Notes: generated from the letters alone by a model not told the origin. DNA of 52,530 nt from an uncultured Collinsella sp. (GCA_959602875.1 CAUGVQ010000002.1:1-52530); one strand, 5' to 3'. Numbered from the stretch's first letter, positions 34,829 to 43,727 are shown. Made by a program: numbers and translations.

Positions 34829-37186
34829 ATGGCACACGAATGCTTCGATGTGGGTGGCATGACCTGCGCGGCGTGCCAAGCCCATGTGGAGAAGGCGGTC
34901 GAGAAGCTCGACGGCGTCCAGAGCGTCGCGGTGAACCTGCTCTCAGGCTCGATGACGGTCGACTTTGACGAGAATGCGCTCTCAGACGAGGACATCGTCT
35001 CCGCCGTCGACCGCGCCGGCTACTCGGCGTCCCCGCAAGGGAGCCCCGCCGCCGCGCCCGGCACCGCAGGCGCGCCGGCACGTGCCGCCAAACTCGAGTC
35101 CCCCACCAAGAAGCTCGAGGCAACCGCGCGCGCCATGAAGCGGCGCCTCATCACGTCGCTCATCTTCTGGGCGCCGCTTTTCTACATTGGCATGGGACAC
35201 ATGCTCGGCTGGCCGGTGCCCGCTGTCTTTACCGACCCCGCCCACGCCATGACGCTCGCCCTGACCGAGCTTGCGCTGGCGCTCCCCATCATGTACGTCA
35301 ACCGTGCCTACTTTGAGAACGGCTTCAAGTCGCTCTGGCACCGTGCCCCCACCATGGACGCGCTCATAGCCATCGGCTCGGCGGCGAGCGCCGCTTGGTC
35401 GCTCTACGCGATGTTCCTCATGGCAGACGCGCTTGCCGCGGGCACCCCCGCGGGCGTCGAGACGGCGCATATGATCTGCATGGACAACCTCTACATCGAG
35501 AGCGCAGGCACCATCCTCACGCTCGTCACCGTGGGCAAGTACCTCGAGACCCGCAGCAAATCCAAGACAGGCGGCGCGCTCGAGAAGCTCATCGACCTCG
35601 CGCCCAAGCGCGCCACGATTGTTGCTGAGGACGGCAGCGAGTCCGAGGTCGCCGTCGAGACCATCCCGCTCGGCGCGACGGTGCTCGTGCGCCCCGGCGA
35701 ATCGATTCCTGTGGACGGCATCGTGCTCGAGGGGAGCTCCGCCGTAGACGAGAGCGCGCTCACCGGCGAGTCGATCCCTGCGGAGAAGCACCCCGGCGAC
35801 ACCGTCAACGCCGCCACGGTCAACCGTACGGGCTCGTTCACCTTCCGGGCCACGCGCGTGGGCAGCGATACGGCACTCGCCAAGATCATCCAGCTCGTGG
35901 AGGACGCCAACGCCACCAAGGCGCCCATCGCGCGCATCGCCGACAAGGTCGCCGGCGTCTTTGTGCCGGTGGTGCTCGGCATCTCCGTCGTCACGTTTAT
36001 CGCGTGGATGATCGCGACGGGCAGCGTCAACGAGGCCCTCACCGCCGCCGTGGCGGTGGTGGTGATCAGCTGCCCGTGCGCGCTCGGGCTCGCCACACCC
36101 GTGGCCATTATGGTCGGCACCGGCAAGGGGGCAGAGATGGGCGTGCTCTTTAAGAGCGCCGAGGCCCTTGAGACCCTGCAGAAGGTGAGCGTGGTGGTGC
36201 TCGACAAGACGGGCACCGTGACGGAGGGGCGCCCGCAGGTGACCGACGTCATCCCCGCGCGCCGCGCCGACGGCACGCCCGCCATGAGCGAGAAGGCCCT
36301 CATGAAGCTCGCCGCCGCGCTCGAACGTAAAAGCGAGCATCCCCTTGCCGAGGCCATCATGGCGCGCGCTGACGAGATGGGCATTGTCGCGCGCGTGGTG
36401 GACGACTTTGCCGCCGTACCGGGGCGCGGCGTCACTGCGCGCGAGGGCGAAAGCACCGTCGCCGCCGGCAACGCGGCGCTTATGGCGGAGCTGGGGATCG
36501 AGGTTGACGAAGGCCTGCGCGCCGAGCTCGCCCGCGACGGCAAGACGCCGCTTTTCTTTGCGCGCAACGGCGCGCTTGCCGGCACCATCGCCGTCGCCGA
36601 CCGAGTGAAGCCCACAAGCGCCGCGGCCATCCAGGCGCTCGGCGAGCTCGGCATCGATACCGTCATGCTCACAGGCGACAACGCTCAGACAGCTCAGGCC
36701 ATCGCCGGGCGCGTAGGCCTTACCCGCGTGATTGCCGACGTCATGCCTGCCGACAAGGAGCGCCATGTGCGCGAGCTCGAGGATGCGGGCGCCGTCGTTG
36801 CCATGGTGGGCGACGGCATCAACGACTCCCCCGCGCTCGCCCGCGCCGATGTGGGCATTGCCATTGGAACCGGCGCCGACATCGCCAAGGAGGGCGCCGA
36901 CGTGGTCCTCATGAGAAGCGACCTGCTGGACGTGGCGCGCGCCATCGAGCTTTCGCGCGCCGTCATCCGCAACATCAAACAGGACCTCTTCTGGGCGCTC
37001 TTCTACAACGCCTGCGGCATCCCACTCGCGGCGGGCGTGTTCTTCCCCATCTTGGGCTGGCAGCTCTCGCCCATGTTCGGCGCCGCAGCCATGAGCCTCT
37101 CGAGCGTGTGCGTCTGCACCAACGCCCTGCGTCTGAGGGGTTTTAGGCCCAAAGTGACCGACCGCATCGCGGGCGCGCAGGGCTAG
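34829..37186 (+). CDS. copA: Copper-exporting P-type ATPase
   Basis: A 785-residue P1B ATPase that pumps Cu(I) out of the cytoplasm. One N-terminal metal-binding domain (GMTCAACQAHV, Cys 13 and 16), then eight spans with the CPC metal site in SCPCALGLATP (about residue 414), phosphorylated Asp in DKTGTVTEGRP (about 459), SEHPLAEAI, and GDGINDSPALARAD. An Ala/Pro-rich linker follows the metal-binding domain. AAGGAG precedes the ATG at 34829. First gene of copA-copZ-csoR. Confidence 0.96.
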   Translation: MAHECFDVGGMTCAACQAHVEKAVEKLDGVQSVAVNLLSGSMTVDFDENALSDEDIVSAVDRAGYSASPQGSPAAAPGTAGAPARAAKLESPTKKLEATARAMKRRLITSLIFWAPLFYIGMGHMLGWPVPAVFTDPAHAMTLALTELALALPIMYVNRAYFENGFKSLWHRAPTMDALIAIGSAASAAWSLYAMFLMADALAAGTPAGVETAHMICMDNLYIESAGTILTLVTVGKYLETRSKSKTGGALEKLIDLAPKRATIVAEDGSESEVAVETIPLGATVLVRPGESIPVDGIVLEGSSAVDESALTGESIPAEKHPGDTVNAATVNRTGSFTFRATRVGSDTALAKIIQLVEDANATKAPIARIADKVAGVFVPVVLGISVVTFIAWMIATGSVNEALTAAVAVVVISCPCALGLATPVAIMVGTGKGAEMGVLFKSAEALETLQKVSVVVLDKTGTVTEGRPQVTDVIPARRADGTPAMSEKALMKLAAALERKSEHPLAEAIMARADEMGIVARVVDDFAAVPGRGVTAREGESTVAAGNAALMAELGIEVDEGLRAELARDGKTPLFFARNGALAGTIAVADRVKPTSAAAIQALGELGIDTVMLTGDNAQTAQAIAGRVGLTRVIADVMPADKERHVRELEDAGAVVAMVGDGINDSPALARADVGIAIGTGADIAKEGADVVLMRSDLLDVARAIELSRAVIRNIKQDLFWALFYNACGIPLAAGVFFPILGWQLSPMFGAAAMSLSSVCVCTNALRLRGFRPKVTDRIAGAQG

Positions 37187-37301
37187 GGCGACGGCCGCGG
37201 GCGACCGGCGTGGCGGATCGAATCGCCGCCGCGCGCCCCGCTCAGCCCGCATCAACAGGTACACCGGACGGCGCCGCCGTCCTCAACAGAAAGGATCGAC
37301 C

Positions 37302-37523
37302 ATGAACTACACCATCAAGACCGAGGGTCTGCACTGCGGCCATTGCGACGCCGCCGTCGAAACCGAGCTCATGAAAGTCGCGGGCGTGACCGATGCCGAC
37401 GCGAACCACGAGACCAACACGGTCACCGTCGAGTGCGAGGGCGACGTTGCCCCCGAGGCACTCGAGGCCGCCGTCACCGCCGCCGGCGACGCCTTCAAGG
37501 TCGTCTCCATCACGGCCGCCTAA
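37302..37523 (+). CDS. copZ: Copper chaperone, CopZ-like
   Basis: A 73-residue heavy-metal-associated domain: GLHCGHCDAAVE carries the two metal-binding Cys. It hands copper to CopA. GAAAGGA lies before the ATG. It is 115 bases after copA and 2 bases before csoR, so it is probably co-transcribed with both. Confidence 0.93.
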   Translation: MNYTIKTEGLHCGHCDAAVETELMKVAGVTDADANHETNTVTVECEGDVAPEALEAAVTAAGDAFKVVSITAA

Positions 37524-37525
37524 CC

Positions 37526-37798
37526 ATGCAGGCCGATACCGACAAGACCCTTCGCTTGCTGCGCACCGCGCGCGGGCAGATCGACGGCATCATTCGCATG
37601 GTCGAGGCCGACCGCTACTGCATCGATATCTCGACACAGCTCATGGCCACCCAGTCGATCCTCGCGCGCATCAACGCCGACGTGCTCAAGGCCCACCTCG
37701 AGCACTGCGTCGCCGGTGCGCTCGCGTCGGGCACGCCCGAGGAGAAGGCCGAGAAGCTCGACGAGATCGAGTGCGTCATCGACAAGCTGGCAAAGTGA
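37526..37798 (+). CDS. csoR: Copper-sensing repressor CsoR
   Basis: A 90-residue four-helix protein of the CsoR/RcnR family. The Cu(I) ligands are in place: Cys32 (RYCIDI), His57 and Cys61 (KAHLEHC), the C-H-C set of true CsoR. It should bind the dyad in the copA promoter and leave it when copper-loaded, closing a negative feedback loop. Starts 2 bases after copZ. Confidence 0.94.
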   Translation: MQADTDKTLRLLRTARGQIDGIIRMVEADRYCIDISTQLMATQSILARINADVLKAHLEHCVAGALASGTPEEKAEKLDEIECVIDKLAK

Positions 37799-37834
37799 CG
37801 CCTCCGGGAGTGCGCGTACCCGTGCTTTCGCACC

Positions 37835-37993
37835 CTCAAGTCGCTTATGAGCGTAACGGGCGAACTGCATGATGAAGAGCAGGTAGAAGCTCATTTGAAC
37901 AAAGCTTCTACCTGCTCTTTCTTTGGGAAGAAACACCTTGTCGATTGCGTCTTGTGGTAAGAGCCGGCACTTTACGCTCATAAGCGACTTGAG
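37835..37993. repeat. Palindromic intergenic element, family A/B, copy 2
   Basis: Perfect 22-base terminal inverted repeats built on CTCAAGTCGCTTATGAGCG. A second perfect 16-bp hairpin (AGAGCAGGTAGAAGCT and complement, 11-base loop) lies inside, followed by TTCTTTG. The ends match the copy at 6594-6736. It sits between the convergent csoR and nitroreductase genes, and the internal hairpin could terminate csoR transcription. Confidence 0.8.
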
Positions 37994-38060
37994 CTCCTCC
38001 GCGCGCCGTCAACGAAGACGCAAGGCCGCGCCAAAAGAAGCCACTCGGTAAGGTGCCGTC

Positions 38061-38579
38061 CTATTCCGCCCAGAACACGCGGCCCTCGCGGCGCGGCTTG
38101 GGCTCGGGATCCTGCGCCGGCCAGCCGAGGATGCAGTTGCCAATGCCCTCATAGTCGCCCTCGACGCCGAGGTCGGCGAGCAGCTGCTTGAACTCCGGCT
38201 GGTCAAAGACCTCCTTGGCGCGGTGGATCCAGCAGCTGGCAAGGCCGAGCGTGTGAGCCGCGTTCATAAGGTTGCCCATCACGAGCGCGCCGTCGTAGAC
38301 GTAGGTGGGCACGTCGCGCGGGGCGAGCACCACGAGTACGACGGGCGCGCCGTAGAACGGGTCGCCGTCGCCACCCATGACGGCGGCGTTGGCCGCCGAG
38401 AGACGGTCGCGGAGCGCCCGGTCGGTCACCGCAACGATGATGGGAGACTGGCCGCCCATGCCGCTCGGCGCCCAAAGGCCCGCCTCGATAACCTGCTCGA
38501 TAAGCTCGCGCGGGACGGGCTTGTCCTCATAGGCGCGCACGCTTCTGCGCTCTTCAAGTGACTTGATGATGTCGTTCAT
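38061..38579 (-). CDS. Nitroreductase family protein
   Basis: A 172-residue FMN-dependent oxidoreductase. The start SLEERRSVRAYEDKPVPRELIEQVIEAGLWAPSGMG (part) is the classical nitroreductase N-terminus with the FMN-binding Arg-Arg-Ser-x-Arg; later GNLMNAAHTLGLASCWIHR and ILGWPA match. GGAG precedes the ATG at 38579. Substrate is unknown. Confidence 0.9.
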   Translation of the reverse strand: MNDIIKSLEERRSVRAYEDKPVPRELIEQVIEAGLWAPSGMGGQSPIIVAVTDRALRDRLSAANAAVMGGDGDPFYGAPVVLVVLAPRDVPTYVYDGALVMGNLMNAAHTLGLASCWIHRAKEVFDQPEFKQLLADLGVEGDYEGIGNCILGWPAQDPEPKPRREGRVFWAE

Positions 38580-38684
38580 GGGTGGCTCCTTTCGCGCAAC
38601 TGATACGTATTCCCTCGTTTCATACCCCATAGAGGCCTTTTGAGCCGTCCCGAGGGAAATTCGCATCGCGAAAAGAGGTCCGCA

Positions 38685-39473
38685 TCAGAAGAGGCACGCC
38701 TCTATGACGTCGCGCCCGCGCAGCGCGGAGAGCCACCGCGCAGGAATCGCCTCAGCTTCGTAGACGATGCCCGCAAGCGCGCCCGCCACGGCCGCCGTGG
38801 TATCGGTATCGTCTCCCAGATTCACCGCGGTGAGCACACAGTCCTCGTAGGTCGAGGTCGTGAGCAGGCACCAGAGCGCCGCCTCATAGGTATCGCGCAC
38901 AAAGCCACCCGAGCGAATCTCCGCCTGCGGGCGCGCCGCTAGCGCGGCGGCGTCCGGAACCGCATCGCACGGGGCCGCGCCACGCACAAGCTCGCGCGCG
39001 ATGCGCACGAGTGCCACGCAAAGCTCCGTAGAGGTTGCGTGCGCGTGCGTGATGGCAGAGACCGCGCGCACCTCGTCGTCGGTCGCGTCCGTAAAGGCGA
39101 GGGGCACCGTGCGCATAAGCGACCCGTTGCCGTTATCCCACTCCCCCGCACAGCCATGCCCTTGGTCAAGGGCGCGAGCGCATGCCCCGCCGATGTCAAA
39201 AAGCCCGTCCACGGTGTAGGCGCCATCCCGGTACCACCGCACAAACCGCTGACGGATGTCCTCGGTGTCAATGCGGCCGAGCTCCCGGACGCTGTCGCAG
39301 ATGCACAGCGCCATGGAGGTGTCATCACTCCACGTCCCCGCCGGCTGGTGGTGCGAGCCAAAACCCACCATATCCGTGCAGGTAAAGGTGCCGCGCGCAC
39401 GGAACTCGTACGGTACACCGAGGGCATCGGCCACCGACTGCCCTAAGATGCAATCCCTAAGCGTCGCTGTCAT
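38685..39473 (-). CDS. ADP-ribosylglycohydrolase family protein
   Basis: A 262-residue all-helical DraG/ARH-fold enzyme. Metal ligands are visible in WSDDTSMAL and in NLGDDTDTTAAVAGALAGI; DCILGQSVADALGVPYEF is the typical opening. It would remove ADP-ribose from proteins or hydrolyse related compounds. A GGGAGGT site before the ATG at 39473 supports that start over a longer upstream reading. Confidence 0.9.
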   Translation of the reverse strand: MTATLRDCILGQSVADALGVPYEFRARGTFTCTDMVGFGSHHQPAGTWSDDTSMALCICDSVRELGRIDTEDIRQRFVRWYRDGAYTVDGLFDIGGACARALDQGHGCAGEWDNGNGSLMRTVPLAFTDATDDEVRAVSAITHAHATSTELCVALVRIARELVRGAAPCDAVPDAAALAARPQAEIRSGGFVRDTYEAALWCLLTTSTYEDCVLTAVNLGDDTDTTAAVAGALAGIVYEAEAIPARWLSALRGRDVIEACLF

Positions 39474-39657
39474 ATCGACCTCCCGCACCGCGATGGACCT
39501 TCCGAGCGCCCGCGCTGCCGCGCCGCCCGTAATGGCATCATTATAGAAACGAGCCCGGGCATCCGTCCGCATTGGACGGCGTCCCTCGCGCCCGCGCTCA
39601 CCAAAGCCTGGTGTCCGCAGGCGCAACGCGCCGGACAGCCAACCCTAAGGAGCAACC

Positions 39658-40092
39658 GTGATCCGCCCCATCATGACCTCGCGCATCATCCTCGCGCGTC
39701 CCTCAGCAGACGCCGCACGCGGCGACGAGTCGCATGCGCAGGACCTTCTGGACACCTTTGCCGCACACCGGGCGGAGTGCGTTGGTATGGCCGCGAACAT
39801 GATCGGCATCCTCAAGCGCATCATCGTGTTTGCCGAGGGCGGCACCGCAACCTCCCCGGCACGGCTCATGTACAACCCCGAGCTCATCGCGCAGGCAGAG
39901 CCCTTTGAGACCGAGGAGGGCTGCCTCTCGCTCACGGGCACCCGCCCCACCACGCGCTACCGTCGCATCACCGTGCGGTATCAGGACAAGAGCTGGCACG
40001 AGCGCACCGAGCGCTTCACCGGCTACACCGCAGAGATCATCCAACACGAGATAGACCACTGCGCAGGCATCGTCATCCAGCGCCTCCGCTAG
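39658..40092 (+). CDS. Peptide deformylase-like protein
   Basis: A 144-residue short deformylase. Motif 2 EEGCLSL (metal Cys) and motif 3 QHEIDH (two metal His and catalytic Glu) are intact, but motif 1 reads GMAANMIG where functional deformylases have GxGLAAxQ; the Gln is replaced. It resembles the divergent type 3 deformylases of Gram-positive bacteria. GTG start after AAGGAG. Its 3' end overlaps the convergent CBS gene by 4 bases. No methionyl-tRNA formyltransferase is nearby. Confidence 0.85.
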   Translation: MIRPIMTSRIILARPSADAARGDESHAQDLLDTFAAHRAECVGMAANMIGILKRIIVFAEGGTATSPARLMYNPELIAQAEPFETEEGCLSLTGTRPTTRYRRITVRYQDKSWHERTERFTGYTAEIIQHEIDHCAGIVIQRLR

Positions 40093-40796
40093 AAGAACTT
40101 AGCGAGGTCCCAGGCAGTGATGATGCCGAGGAGCCGCTCGTCGGGCTTGCCGTGTTCGGTCACAAACACCATGACGAGACGGTTTGCCTGTCTGAGCGAC
40201 GCCTGGAAGAGCTCCGCCACCTCGTCGGCAGGCTCGCGGCGCGCCACAAAGGCAAAGCGCCCCGGCTCGTGAGCGTCGAGGGCGAGCAGCCGCTCCAGCT
40301 GTTTGAGCGTAGCCGCCTCGGGGATCTCGAGCGCCATGTCGTCCACCAGATACGAAAGCACGGTGCTCTCGCTCAGCACGCCCACCACGCGCCCGTCGGT
40401 CAAAATGGGCACGTGCGCGTAGCCGTGCTCGGCCATGTCGCGCAGCACCGGGCGCAGGGGCTCGTCCATGGTGGCAACGCGAATCTTCTCGCGCCGGGTG
40501 CAGACGTCCTCGGCCGCGCCCATGCCCTCAAAGCGCTCGAGCGTAGAGCGGAGCGCGTCGAGCATGGCGTCGCTGGGGATGACGGCGTACGACCCGTCGA
40601 TGCGTTCGTTATGCTGGAGGAAATTCCGCACCTCGCGGCAGTAGTCGAGCTCGTCGCGAAGCGCCCGGGGCGCCTTGTCGCGGCTGAGCAGCCAGGCGAT
40701 GGCGCCGCCGTCGCGCGAGAGGTTGTACCGCTCGCGAATGAGCCGCTCGAGCCGGTTGTACAGATCCAAAAACTCAACGGTGTTGTCAGCGGTCAT
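40089..40796 (-). CDS. CBS domain-pair protein
   Basis: A 235-residue protein. An N-terminal helical region (about 1-90, with RERYNLSRDGGAIAWLL) is followed by two CBS modules: MAEHGYAHVPILTDGRVVGVLSE and the second near RLVMVFVTEHGKPDERLLGIITAWDL (each in part), which usually bind adenine nucleotides. No catalytic domain. A GGAAGGGG site precedes the ATG at 40796. Likely a nucleotide-sensing regulator; partner unknown. Confidence 0.85.
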   Translation of the reverse strand: MTADNTVEFLDLYNRLERLIRERYNLSRDGGAIAWLLSRDKAPRALRDELDYCREVRNFLQHNERIDGSYAVIPSDAMLDALRSTLERFEGMGAAEDVCTRREKIRVATMDEPLRPVLRDMAEHGYAHVPILTDGRVVGVLSESTVLSYLVDDMALEIPEAATLKQLERLLALDAHEPGRFAFVARREPADEVAELFQASLRQANRLVMVFVTEHGKPDERLLGIITAWDLAKFF

Positions 40797-40876
40797 GGGC
40801 GCCCCTTCCGATTTACCTACGTCCATGGTACCCGACCCGCCGCGGGCAGAATCGCCTGCAAACTTCGCAACGCCTG

Positions 40877-40921
40877 TTGAGGATTATTCTGAACAGAATT
40901 ATTCTGATTAGAATAATCTTC
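40877..40921 (+). promoter_or_regulatory. Promoter with repeated AT-rich operator, apparently orphaned
   Basis: -35 TTGAGG (40877-40882) and -10 TATTCT (40900-40905) are 17 bases apart. The region is packed with half-sites: ATTCTG-AA-CAGAAT (40886-40899) and ATTATTCT-GATT-AGAATAAT (40898-40917), so a dimeric repressor such as MarR or TetR type could bind twice. It points rightward, but no gene with a matching role follows; the truncated MATE gene about 3 kb downstream is the likely former target. Confidence 0.6.
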
Positions 40922-41012
40922 TACGACAACGGCACCGCGCACACCTGAGCTTTGTCAACTCCACTGTAAGGCAGTCGCGAGCTCCACCGTAGGTGAGAGC
41001 GCGCCAAATATA

Positions 41013-41050
41013 CAGCCACTCACCCTCAACTCAGCCACTCACCCTCAACT
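41013..41050. repeat. Tandem repeat, two perfect 19-base units
   Basis: CAGCCACTCACCCTCAACT occurs twice without a gap in the non-coding stretch just left of the 64-residue gene. Confidence 0.85.
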
Positions 41051-41117
41051 GATTCTAAGCCCACGTCTCCGGGGTATAAGTTGACCACCCTTCCGCACCA
41101 TCGAGAAAGGACTGAAG

Positions 41118-41312
41118 ATGGGCTTCAAGATCAGGTACACCTACCCTGACGGCGAGACCGAAATCGAGGATGAGATCTACGACACCGAGCAGCAGGCTGA
41201 ATCTGCAGCCGAAGACGGAGTGCTCGGCTTCGCGACTGGGGCTGACATTCTTGAAGATATGGGCGAGGACTTCTCGGACGGTTCCCTCGAGTACGAGATC
41301 ATCGAAGAGTAA
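41118..41312 (+). CDS. Small acidic protein of unknown function (64 residues)
   Basis: MGFKIRYTYPDGETEIEDEIYDTEQQAES opens a strongly acidic, probably alpha/beta protein with no recognised motif. GAAAGGA before the ATG and a good terminator 25 bases after the stop make it a real monocistronic gene. It lies inside the suspected insertion. Confidence 0.75.
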   Translation: MGFKIRYTYPDGETEIEDEIYDTEQQAESAAEDGVLGFATGADILEDMGEDFSDGSLEYEIIEE

Positions 41313-41336
41313 CTCCATCGGACAACCTGAGCGAGC

Positions 41337-41367
41337 AGCGGACATCTTGTGTGGGATGTCCGCTTTT
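41337..41367 (+). terminator. Terminator of the 64-residue protein gene
   Basis: A perfect 10-bp stem AGCGGACATC/GATGTCCGCT is followed by TTT. Confidence 0.85.
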
Positions 41368-41430
41368 GATTTGAACAAAACCGACGCGGTGTGGGATTGG
41401 AGAAGGGGCGGCAGAAAGGCGACTGAACAA

Positions 41431-41586
41431 GTCGGGTGCGATCACGTTCAGTAAGCTCTACGACGATTTCGGCCCCGAAGCAACCGATGGACACTCGCTG
41501 ATGTCCTTACCGGAAGAATCCGAGTCAAGACCCCTGAGAAGTACCCGCATACCGGCGAGACCGAGAAAGAATACTGGCGAGGTTAA
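41431..41586 (+). pseudogene. Decayed gene remnant with frameshift
   Basis: A protein-like stretch reads SGAITFSKLYDDFGPEATDGHSL in one frame, then continues as DVLTGRIRVKTPEKYPHTGE and ends EKEYWRG-stop in another, as if one base was lost near 41500. It has no start or ribosome binding site. The family is not recognised. The remaining bases to the next gene (41587-41902) hold no gene I can support; a minus-strand reading there containing VRYLLRWLRMPRYVHR lacks start signals. Confidence 0.45.
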
Positions 41587-41902
41587 AGGTTGAGCGACAT
41601 ATGTTGAGCAGCCTGATCACAAATAGAAAGACAAGGTTGCCGCCCCTCATAAGCATGTCCCCTCTTGTGACGCGACGCGGCAATCCTCCGTAAGATGCCC
41701 TGTAGGCTTTCGTAGAGACGATGCACATAACGGGGCATCCGAAGCCAACGCAGAAGATAGCGGACGAGACAATTGAAACGTGCCGGGACACACCGCGCTT
41801 GGCTCGCGCTCAGATGGGTTGATTTCCCCTCAGCACCAAGCACCTACCAAACAGTTTGGCCCTTATACTGAGAGAGATAGTTCGTTGTAAAGGAGTTCGA
41901 GC

Positions 41903-42313
41903 ATGCCGGCCAAACGCCCCCTCAAGGTTCCCACCGCCGTCTGGCGGGTCGCCAGCACCTTCCTCAACCCCGAGAACCTCATCGCGGTATGGGAGCACCT
42001 CAACAAAGACGACCGCGTGCTCGAGTTCTTCCGCAGCATCCACCCCTCCAAGGCGCTCAGCCCTATCGCGCGCATTGAAGCGCAGCTCGACGCCATAGAA
42101 GGTTTGCTCGCCTCGGGGCTTCAGATTGTGCCGAGCACCTCGCTTGTCAACGAATGGCAGCGAACCCTGTCGACGCTGAGGCTCGCCCTGCCGTTGGTAA
42201 TGACAGCCAAGGGCAAGAGCAAGCGGGAGAAAATCAAGGACCTGCAATCACGCGTCACCAAACTGCAAGACGACATCTACGTGCACCTTCTGGCTACAAA
42301 CGGCCCCAAATAG
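41903..42313 (+). CDS. Unknown helical protein (136 residues)
   Basis: A basic, helix-rich protein starting MPAKRPLKVPTAVWRVASTF, with a C-terminal predicted coiled coil (SKREKIKDLQSRVTKLQDDI). AAAGGAG sits before the ATG. It precedes the 440-residue gene by 23 bases, so the two form an operon. No family recognised. Confidence 0.75.
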   Translation: MPAKRPLKVPTAVWRVASTFLNPENLIAVWEHLNKDDRVLEFFRSIHPSKALSPIARIEAQLDAIEGLLASGLQIVPSTSLVNEWQRTLSTLRLALPLVMTAKGKSKREKIKDLQSRVTKLQDDIYVHLLATNGPK

Positions 42314-42336
42314 CCGAATCGTTAGGAGAGTCCAGC

Positions 42337-43659
42337 ATGACTGATGAAACATCTGGCGCCGAGCAGACAATCACCGTTGTCAAAGACGATGGGGGCATTC
42401 TCTTCTTGGGCGATTCCCACCAAATCAAGCAGTGGCTTGATGAGAGCGGCATAACCTCGAGAGAGTTTACGGTGCGCGCACTCGCCAAAGCGGGAGACGT
42501 TGGCCAAGTGGTGGGCACCATCGCCTCTGAATCAGGCAGATGGGTCAAGCTTACGGAGGAGTCCACAAAACTCCTCAAGCAGTATGCCAAATCCGGCCCT
42601 ATTCAAAAGGGAGTGGCACAAAACAAGGCTGGCAAGATTGTCAAATGGCTTGAGTTCGAAACACCGAAGGACCTCCTGAACCCGGCGATGGCCACCGGCG
42701 TTGCCGGCATGATGACCCAAATGGCCCTCGAACAGGCAATCGAGGAGATAGCCGAGTATCTCAAAACCATCGACGCCAAGGTGGACGAGCTCCTACAAGA
42801 TCAGAAAGATCAGGTTGTAGCCAATCTTATGGGCGCTTCTCTTGAGGTTGACGAAGCTATTGCCATCCGCGATGCAGCCGGCATGCTTAATGACAGCGCA
42901 TGGTCAAAAGTTGCGCCTTGCGCCAAGACAACAAGCAGCGCGCAGGGCTATGCCCTCCTCAAGCTCAAGGGTCTCGCCGACAAACTTGATGCTGCAAGCG
43001 ATATGGACGCCCTCATTAAGGCTGCCGAGTCCGCAAACAAAGACACCGTCGATTGGTTGACGGTACTCGCCCTCTCCGTACAGACGCGCGACAAACTCTC
43101 GGTAGTTGAGCTTGAAAGTGTATATCGCGAAACACCTGAGGTTCTCGAAGAGCACCGTCGGGGCATTGTTGAGGCGCGAAAGCACCGGCTGCAAGCCATA
43201 CAGCAAGGAGTCGCTGCATACCGAGCGTCCCTCACTGCTGCCGCCGACCGAGCACGTGCAGAGAAGCTGATACACCCCTTTGCCGTCGATAAAACAATCG
43301 AGATGCTCGACCGCGCCCTGCAAGAAACGGACGATTTTGCCGAACGGCTCGACTTTGAACTTGAGGAGAGGTCCATCGAGCGAGCGAAACGCTGGAGAGA
43401 AATCGCCGCAGAAACGCTCAACGACGCTGCCTCTGATGCCGCCGAGACGGGAAAGCATCTCGCAAAACGCGGACAGGAGCTTGGCCAAAGCGCCGCAGAA
43501 GGGGCAGGTGAGCTAGCGGATACCGTTGGCGAAAAGGCGGAGGAGATTGGCGCCGCAGCAGCAAAAGGTGCCGAGGAACTTGGCCGCAAGCTCAAAGAAG
43601 TCGATGTCAAGCAGCTCGCCGCAAACCTACCCAAGCTGCCGTTTTCCAAGAAGAGATAG
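42337..43659 (+). CDS. Unknown 440-residue protein with LEA-like C-terminus
   Basis: An N-terminal alpha/beta part (ITVVKDDGGILFLGDSHQIKQWL), a hydrophobic stretch with Gly and Met (MATGVAGMMTQMALEQ), a long helical middle and a C-terminal tail of repeated Ala/Glu/Lys heptads (DAASDAAETGKHLAKRG, QSAAEGAGELADTVGEKAEE) like LEA or apolipoprotein amphipathic helices, ending LPFSKKR. That tail could lie on membrane. AGGAGAG precedes the ATG at 42337; an earlier in-frame start runs through the upstream gene. Unknown function. Confidence 0.75.
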   Translation: MTDETSGAEQTITVVKDDGGILFLGDSHQIKQWLDESGITSREFTVRALAKAGDVGQVVGTIASESGRWVKLTEESTKLLKQYAKSGPIQKGVAQNKAGKIVKWLEFETPKDLLNPAMATGVAGMMTQMALEQAIEEIAEYLKTIDAKVDELLQDQKDQVVANLMGASLEVDEAIAIRDAAGMLNDSAWSKVAPCAKTTSSAQGYALLKLKGLADKLDAASDMDALIKAAESANKDTVDWLTVLALSVQTRDKLSVVELESVYRETPEVLEEHRRGIVEARKHRLQAIQQGVAAYRASLTAAADRARAEKLIHPFAVDKTIEMLDRALQETDDFAERLDFELEERSIERAKRWREIAAETLNDAASDAAETGKHLAKRGQELGQSAAEGAGELADTVGEKAEEIGAAAAKGAEELGRKLKEVDVKQLAANLPKLPFSKKR

Positions 43660-43727
43660 CCGATTCTTCAGCATGGCGGGACTTTATCATGCGCTAGCGA
43701 GCAAAACGGAATCGTCGGGGCCTAGGA

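Noticed and set aside
41583..41843. Minus-strand frame with RYLLRW, possibly a transposase remnant
   Set aside because: No start signal and no catalytic motif; the short similarity to a frame near 32990 is too weak to call an insertion sequence.
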